25,550 bases of DNA from a virus, in IMG/VR virus record IMGVR_UViG_3300042506_000051, positions 1 to 25,550 of that record; one strand, given 5' to 3'. Of the stretch, positions 21,864 through 25,550 are shown piece after piece; the stretch's first letter is position 1, and each line of letters opens with the position of its first letter. A program made the translations under genes and the position numbers. The notes beneath the pieces were generated by a model. That model saw nothing but the letters and a program-made list of their open reading frames with translations. It had not been told where the DNA came from and searched no databases.

Positions 21864-23564
21864 ATGGCTCAATACAGTGGAATGTGGACGCTAAGTCAAG
21901 TCAGTCAAGCCGTAAAAGACTTGAATTGGACGGGTTTGCCCCCCGCTGTTGTTGAGTATTTAATTGTTGCTGGTGGTGGGTCTGGTGGATATTCTCCTAA
22001 CAGTAGCGGATCAAGTGGTGGTGGTGGTGCAGGTGGACTACTTGCTGGTTATGCTGGCATCACTCTTGGATCATCTTATTTTGTTACTGTAGGCGCTGGC
22101 GGCACTGGAACAAGTAGCTCAGTTAGTAATGGTAATAACTCTGTTTTTGACTCTACAACTTCTGCCGCGTCTACAGGACGTATTGTTTCTTTAGGCGGCG
22201 GGGCTGGTGGTATTGGTCAGACGGCCTCTGGTGTATCTGGTGGTTCAGGTGGTGGAGGCCCGTGGAGTTCAGCGTCAGTTGGTGCGCCGGGAGCAGGAAC
22301 TTCAGGTCAAGGAAATAGTGGTGGGCAAGGTGGGCCAGTTTCTGCGGGTAACTATAACGGAGGTGGCGGGGGGGGTGCTGGGACAATTGGACTATCTTTT
22401 ACCACAAATGTCGCAGGTAATGGCGGCGCTGGTATTGCTTCTGCACTCAGTGGAACTGTTACAACTTATGCTGGCGGTGGTGGAGGCGGAAGCGAAGGTA
22501 CTGCTGGTGTTGGTGGTGTAGGTGGAGGCGGTGCAGGTGGTACATCAGGCACGGCGGGAAGTTCTGCAACAGCCAATACAGGTGGTGGAGGCGGTGGAGG
22601 CGGTAACACGGGTTCAGGGGCTAGAGCAGGTGGCACAGGCGGTTCAGGCGTTGTCATTCTTCGCTACCCCGGCTCAATTCAATATTTCACTGGTGGCACA
22701 GTAGCCTATGCCGCTGGTAATGTCGTTCATACGTTTACGTCTTCAGGCACATTGGCTCCAACAACGCCAACTGACTTTATTACAAGCGCAAACACAATCG
22801 TATTCTTCTCATCTAACACATGGACAGCCCCTGCTGGTGCAACACAGGTTCAGTATTTAGTTGTTGGCGGCGGCGGCGGAGGTGGTGGAAGACGCGATAC
22901 TGTTCGCGCCTCTGGTGCGGGTGGTGCTGGCGGTTTCCGAACTGCAACTGGTTTATCTGTAACTGCTGGTACAACTTATACCGTTACAGTTGGTGCTGGC
23001 GGTAATGGTGGTTTTGGTAAAAGCGCTCCTTCATCTGGTAATAATTCGGTTTTCTCTTCTATTACTTCTACTGGTGGGGGATATGGAGGCTATACCGATG
23101 GCACTGCATATGCTGGTGCGGCTGGCGGTTCAGGCGGTGGCGGTGCTGGTTTCCCAACAAACGCAGGGGGAGCCGCTTCTCCTGTAACAAGCCCAGTCCA
23201 AGGATATGCAGGGGGTGCTGGTTTTGACCCTGCTAATTACATGGGCGGAGGCGGAGGCGGTGCGAGTGCCGCAGGCGGAGCCGCAACATCATCAGTTGCT
23301 GGTAACGGTGGCGCTGGAACAGCTTCATCACTTAGTGGATCATCAGTTACTTACGCTGGCGGTGGCGGTGGTGGTGGTGGTAGTGGTAATGCTGGCGGTA
23401 CAGGTGGCGCTGGCGGTGGTGGCGCAGGCGGTCAAAGTGATACTTTGGCAATTTCTGGAACCGCATACACAGGTGGCGGCGGCGGTGGCGCGGGAGGCGC
23501 AAACTCCACAATTGTGCCGGGCGGTAACGGCGGCTCTGGCATCGTAATCATCAAGTGGAGCTAA
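21864..23564 (+). CDS. glycine-rich fibre-tip protein E (two modules)
   Basis: A 566-aa protein behind AGGAA. The leader is MAQYSGMWTLSQVSQAVKDL. Module 1 goes from VEYLIVAGGG to GVVILRYPGS. The linker (YFTGGTVAYAAGNVVHTFTS, then NTWTAPAGATQVQYLVVGGG) and module 2, ending GGSGIVIIKWS, follow protein B step by step. As in B, the final TGGAGC codons give the GGAG (23557-23560) that serves the next, 30-aa gene. Likely adhesin paralogue of B. Long open frames on the other strand and frames here come from GGN codon runs and are not genes. Confidence 0.75.
   Translation: MAQYSGMWTLSQVSQAVKDLNWTGLPPAVVEYLIVAGGGSGGYSPNSSGSSGGGGAGGLLAGYAGITLGSSYFVTVGAGGTGTSSSVSNGNNSVFDSTTSAASTGRIVSLGGGAGGIGQTASGVSGGSGGGGPWSSASVGAPGAGTSGQGNSGGQGGPVSAGNYNGGGGGGAGTIGLSFTTNVAGNGGAGIASALSGTVTTYAGGGGGGSEGTAGVGGVGGGGAGGTSGTAGSSATANTGGGGGGGGNTGSGARAGGTGGSGVVILRYPGSIQYFTGGTVAYAAGNVVHTFTSSGTLAPTTPTDFITSANTIVFFSSNTWTAPAGATQVQYLVVGGGGGGGGRRDTVRASGAGGAGGFRTATGLSVTAGTTYTVTVGAGGNGGFGKSAPSSGNNSVFSSITSTGGGYGGYTDGTAYAGAAGGSGGGGAGFPTNAGGAASPVTSPVQGYAGGAGFDPANYMGGGGGGASAAGGAATSSVAGNGGAGTASSLSGSSVTYAGGGGGGGGSGNAGGTGGAGGGGAGGQSDTLAISGTAYTGGGGGGAGGANSTIVPGGNGGSGIVIIKWS
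21951..22670 (+). repeat. glycine-rich module 5 of 6
   Basis: First module of protein E, from VEYLIVAGG to VILRYP, followed by the FTGGTV linker that also follows module 2. Confidence 0.75.
22848..23561 (+). repeat. glycine-rich module 6 of 6
   Basis: Second module of protein E, from VQYLVVGGG to IVIIKWS, counterpart of module 3. Confidence 0.75.
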
Positions 23565-23566
23565 CC

Positions 23567-23659
23567 ATGTGGGACTGGGCTGAAGCATTGATTGCCGCAG
23601 CCTGTCTAGTGGCCTTCGTCATTTTTGGCACTTACATAATTGCATGGAGTTGGGGTTGA
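23567..23659 (+). CDS. 30-aa single-span membrane peptide
   Basis: A short gene between protein E and the lysis genes, product MWDWAEALIAAACLVAFVIF then GTYIIAWSWG. Residues ~8-26 are a clean membrane span and the ends carry Trp residues typical of membrane interfaces. GGAG at 23557-23560 stands six bases before the ATG, inside the last codons of the previous gene, and its stop is followed one base later by the next start. Spacing and composition support translation. In a lysis region a tiny membrane peptide could be a holin, an antiholin or a regulator; the sequence alone does not decide. Confidence 0.55.
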   Translation: MWDWAEALIAAACLVAFVIFGTYIIAWSWG

Positions 23660-23660
23660 T

Positions 23661-24134
23661 ATGGAACTTGAGTATTACACCAAGATTATTGGTGCGGTAA
23701 CTGCCTCAACTGCCATGATCGGTGGTGGTTATACGCTTGCTGACAAGTTTGGTGTGTTTCATAAAGACATCCTCAAGTGGGCACCAGAACACTTTCAAAT
23801 ATCCGATGCACCTGCAAATGGCGAATTTAAGGTTGTAGTGGCTCGTCAGAAGCTCAGAGATAACTGTGAAGTTACGTCATTTAAGATAGAGGTGCGGGAT
23901 TCTGAATTGGTTGTACACCAAGCCAAACCTAGCATTGCCACGTTTTCAGGCCCAGCCAGCGACACAATAGATAAGTTTGGGTACAAGTTTAAACTTGACA
24001 CCACCACGCAAGTGACACCCGGCGTTGCTACGTTGATGGCTCACATTAAATATAAGTGCCCCGAGGGTGAAATAATTGTCAATTACCCTGCACATAAAAA
24101 CCTAATGTTTACGATAAAGGAATCCAATGTTTGA
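23661..24134 (+). CDS. membrane-anchored protein of the lysis region
   Basis: A 157-aa protein started at the ATG at 23661, directly after the small peptide gene; a longer reading from 23640 would overlap that gene and lacks support. Residues ~8-26 (IIGAVTASTAMIGGGYTLAD) form a probable membrane anchor. The rest is a beta-rich soluble domain (WAPEHFQISDAPANGEFKVV, later GVATLMAHIKYKCPEGEIIV). The only cysteines, C69 and C133, could form a disulfide if the domain is periplasmic. Similar proteins sit beside holins in other environmental phages. A spanin-like role is conceivable, but the coiled-coil or lipobox features of spanins are missing. Confidence 0.6.
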   Translation: MELEYYTKIIGAVTASTAMIGGGYTLADKFGVFHKDILKWAPEHFQISDAPANGEFKVVVARQKLRDNCEVTSFKIEVRDSELVVHQAKPSIATFSGPASDTIDKFGYKFKLDTTTQVTPGVATLMAHIKYKCPEGEIIVNYPAHKNLMFTIKESNV

Positions 24135-24621
24135 TATTCTAAGTGGTGGTATTCTAGGTTCTGTCTTTGGTGGCTTGTTCCGTATGGCTCCCGAAGTGCT
24201 AAAGTTCTTTGACAAGAAGAACGAGCGCCAGCATGAACTCTTAATGTTTACACGCCAGTGCGAACTAGAAACACTGCGCGGTCAGCAGAAGTTGGCTGAG
24301 ATTGGCGCACAGCGGGAAGCCGCTATTGACGTAGGCGTAATGGATGCGTTTCAGTCTGCCATAGAACAACAAGCCACAATGGTCAAAGCCGCTGGTGGTT
24401 GGGCTGCATCTTTATCCGCATCCGTCAGGCCGGTTGTAACTTACTGGGTGTTGTTTGTTTGGTCATTCATCCACGTATGGTTTGCATGGAACGCATGGAT
24501 TACAGGCGCTCCTCCCGTAGAAGTGTTCAAGATAATGATGTCACCTGACTTCTCGGCATTGCTTGCGGGCACAATTAACTTCTGGTTTTTGGATCGCACA
24601 TTGGCTAAGAGGGGTTTGTAA
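24127..24621 (+). CDS. holin-like membrane protein (GTA-holin/3TM type)
   Basis: A 164-aa protein with AAAGGA before the ATG, which lies eight bases inside the previous gene. A short hydrophobic N-terminus (GGILGSVFGGLFRMAPEVLK) is followed by a charged helical stretch (~28-68) and an amphipathic segment. Two membrane spans follow: RPVVTYWVLFVWSFIHVWFA (101-120) and FSALLAGTINFWFLD (142-156). The APEVLKFFD start and the VRPVVTYW motif match the GTA-type three-span holin family, which makes the inner-membrane lesions that release endolysin. Its position three genes from the end and next but one to the lysozyme supports this. Confidence 0.7.
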   Translation: MFDILSGGILGSVFGGLFRMAPEVLKFFDKKNERQHELLMFTRQCELETLRGQQKLAEIGAQREAAIDVGVMDAFQSAIEQQATMVKAAGGWAASLSASVRPVVTYWVLFVWSFIHVWFAWNAWITGAPPVEVFKIMMSPDFSALLAGTINFWFLDRTLAKRGL

Positions 24622-24846
24622 ATGAAACCCGCAGAACTATTGCACACAGATGCCGCAAGGTACGCAACCAACCGCAAAAATGCTTACCTTGAAAAGATGC
24701 AACAGGGCGATGTTGCAGATAAAACTCAGGATGAATTAAACTGGATTTGGGTAGCGCATTACGAAGGCTATAGGGAAGGTCATTGGGTGGCAACAGGTGA
24801 TGACCGCTATACAACAGACCCTGTCAAGCTTAAAGAAACACAATGA
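24622..24846 (+). CDS. small hypothetical protein of the lysis cassette
   Basis: A 74-aa soluble protein starting directly after the holin stop, behind AGAGGGG. It contains AAELLHT-like and helical charged stretches (AARYATNRKNAYLEKMQQGD), then DELNWIWVAHYEGYREGHWV, rich in Trp, His and Tyr. No signal peptide, lipobox or membrane span is visible, so it is not a spanin. Its stop overlaps the lysozyme start by four bases (ATGA), so the two are probably translated together. Function unknown. Confidence 0.6.
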   Translation: MKPAELLHTDAARYATNRKNAYLEKMQQGDVADKTQDELNWIWVAHYEGYREGHWVATGDDRYTTDPVKLKETQ

Positions 24847-25286
24847 ACCTAGCACTAGCCGCAGAGATGTGCAAACGGTTTGAGGGCTTTCGCTCCAAGC
24901 CTTATCTTTGCCCTGCCAACGTAGCCACGATTGGCTACGGATCTACCTACTACGCAGACAAACGCAAAGTGACGTTAGAAGATGCGCCAATGAGTCAGGA
25001 AGAAGCTCACGCGCTTTTAATGATTGAGCTTGAGCATACGTATCTACCCGGAGTTCTGCGTAACTGTCCCGGCCTAATTCTGGACGAACGCAGGTGCAAC
25101 GCCATCGTGGACTTTGCCTACAATTTGGGCACAGGACGCTTGCAAACATCTACGTTAAAGAGGAAAATCAATGCCAATGATTGGGAAGGTGCAAAAGAAC
25201 AACTGATGCTCTGGACTAAGGGTGGCGGTAAGGTACTGCCGGGGCTATTAAAACGACGCACGGCTGAGTGCGCCCTACTGGATTAA
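24843..25286 (+). CDS. endolysin, GH24 lysozyme (muramidase)
   Basis: A 147-aa T4/P22-type phage lysozyme that cleaves the beta-1,4 bond between N-acetylmuramic acid and N-acetylglucosamine in peptidoglycan. The catalytic glutamate is E14 in FEGFRSKPYL. In the usual E-8-D-5-T layout the second position is C23 (LCP) and the third T29 (TIGYG). Cysteine at that position also occurs in phage P1 Lyz, so activity is expected. IVDFAYNLGTGRLQTSTL and the LLKRRTAECALL end complete the fold at normal length. There is no signal or SAR anchor at the N-terminus, so it should need the holin to reach the wall. It starts in ATGA overlap with the preceding gene. Confidence 0.93.
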   Translation: MNLALAAEMCKRFEGFRSKPYLCPANVATIGYGSTYYADKRKVTLEDAPMSQEEAHALLMIELEHTYLPGVLRNCPGLILDERRCNAIVDFAYNLGTGRLQTSTLKRKINANDWEGAKEQLMLWTKGGGKVLPGLLKRRTAECALLD

Positions 25287-25289
25287 CCG

Positions 25290-25550
25290 ATGGCACTTAA
25301 GAAACTTGTACTAAAGCCGGGAGTTAACCGGGAAAATACCCGTTACACCAACGAAGGTGGGTGGTATGAGTCCGACAAAGTGCGGTTTCGTCAAGGTACG
25401 CCTGAAAAGATTGGCGGCTGGGCACGTATTTCTGTATCTACATTCCAAGGTCTGTGCCGGTCGCTGTGGAACTGGATCACGCTAGACAACTTAAACTTAA
25501 TCGGAGTGGGTACTAACCTTAAGTTTTACCTTGAACTAGGCGGTCAGTAC
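25290..25550 (+). CDS. tail/DNA-stabilisation protein, partial at window end (gp10-like candidate)
   Basis: An ATG four bases after the lysozyme stop opens a frame with no stop before the window ends (87 codons seen). The product starts MALKKLVLKPGVNRENTRYT, continues with YESDKVRFRQGTPEKIGGWA, and then LWNWITLDNLNLIGVGTNLK. This opening is frequent in podoviral tail/neck proteins and resembles the P22 gp10-type packaged-DNA stabilisation protein, but only the N-terminal part is visible. The ribosome site is weak, so translation may be coupled to the lysozyme gene. That a virion gene follows the lysis cassette shows lysis lies inside the structural region in this phage. Confidence 0.6.
   Translation, partial: MALKKLVLKPGVNRENTRYTNEGGWYESDKVRFRQGTPEKIGGWARISVSTFQGLCRSLWNWITLDNLNLIGVGTNLKFYLELGGQY

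Noticed and set aside
18132-23561. CRISPR-like or tandem DNA repeats in the glycine-rich region
   Set aside because: Repetition follows codons and has no regular spacer/repeat lengths; it is protein-level modularity.
18236-23588. Many long open frames on the - strand and in other + frames across the glycine-rich genes
   Set aside because: Runs of GGN codons lack stops in the other frames by composition. The products are Pro/Ala-, Val/Leu- or His-rich low-complexity strings without ribosome sites, and the + frames encode coherent repeated modules.
23640-23660. TTG start for the membrane-anchored protein
   Set aside because: It would overlap the 30-aa peptide gene; the ATG at 23661 directly follows that gene's stop.
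1-25550. Defence, anti-defence, integrase or reverse-transcriptase diversity system
   Set aside because: No such motifs were seen. Fibre diversity here appears to come from module duplication, and no template/variable repeat pair or reverse transcriptase is present in the window.

Overview
The window is a stretch of a tailed double-stranded DNA phage genome. It holds the packaging, head, head-tail connector, tail-fibre and lysis genes. Every supported gene reads on the + strand, with stop/start overlaps or gaps of a few bases. I see no tRNA, rRNA, CRISPR array, insertion sequence, integrase or bacterial housekeeping gene. The layout (large P22-type portal, gpT-like capsid protein, connector proteins, no tail tape measure, no sheath) suggests a podovirus-like phage of the kind common in aquatic metagenomes. 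A GH24 lysozyme and a holin-like membrane protein point to a Gram-negative host; the host itself cannot be named.

Packaging and head, 1-10056: a short leader; a probable small terminase with an AT-hook-like motif; the large terminase; the portal; a 2OG-Fe(II) oxygenase; a 63-aa hypothetical protein; a GroES-like co-chaperonin; a scaffold-like protein; two small head proteins; and the gpT-family major capsid protein. A strong intrinsic terminator follows the capsid gene. After it comes a leader with a 9-bp and a 7-bp inverted repeat interleaved as a pseudoknot, then a beta-rich structural gene closed by a second terminator. The last gene is a beta-rich virion protein.

Small basic proteins and connectors, 10049-15003: a run of short Lys/Gly-rich proteins, three of which share a C-terminal tag (ADG...GKT(K/R)GxM). 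They are interleaved with two head-tail adaptor-like proteins and a zinc-ribbon protein, and followed by a free-standing HNH endonuclease.

Tail and fibre region, 15000-23564: beta-rich structural proteins; a protein made of exact 20-residue acidic repeats; a tail-fibre protein; and four glycine-rich proteins in the order single-module, double-module, single-module, double-module. Matching N-terminal leaders and C-terminal tails show that the four came from duplication of a two-gene cassette.

Lysis and end, 23567-25550: a 30-aa membrane peptide, a membrane-anchored protein, a holin-like protein, a small hypothetical protein and a lysozyme with an E-C-T active site. The start of a tail/DNA-stabilisation-like gene runs off the edge.

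The genes form one late-expression programme: DNA packaging, folding and assembly of the shell with phage-encoded helpers, closing the vertex, building receptor-binding fibres, then lysis. Points most worth following up are the pseudoknot downstream of the capsid gene, the family of C-terminally tagged basic proteins, the duplicated glycine-rich fibre cassette, the 20-residue repeat protein and the GroES-like protein.
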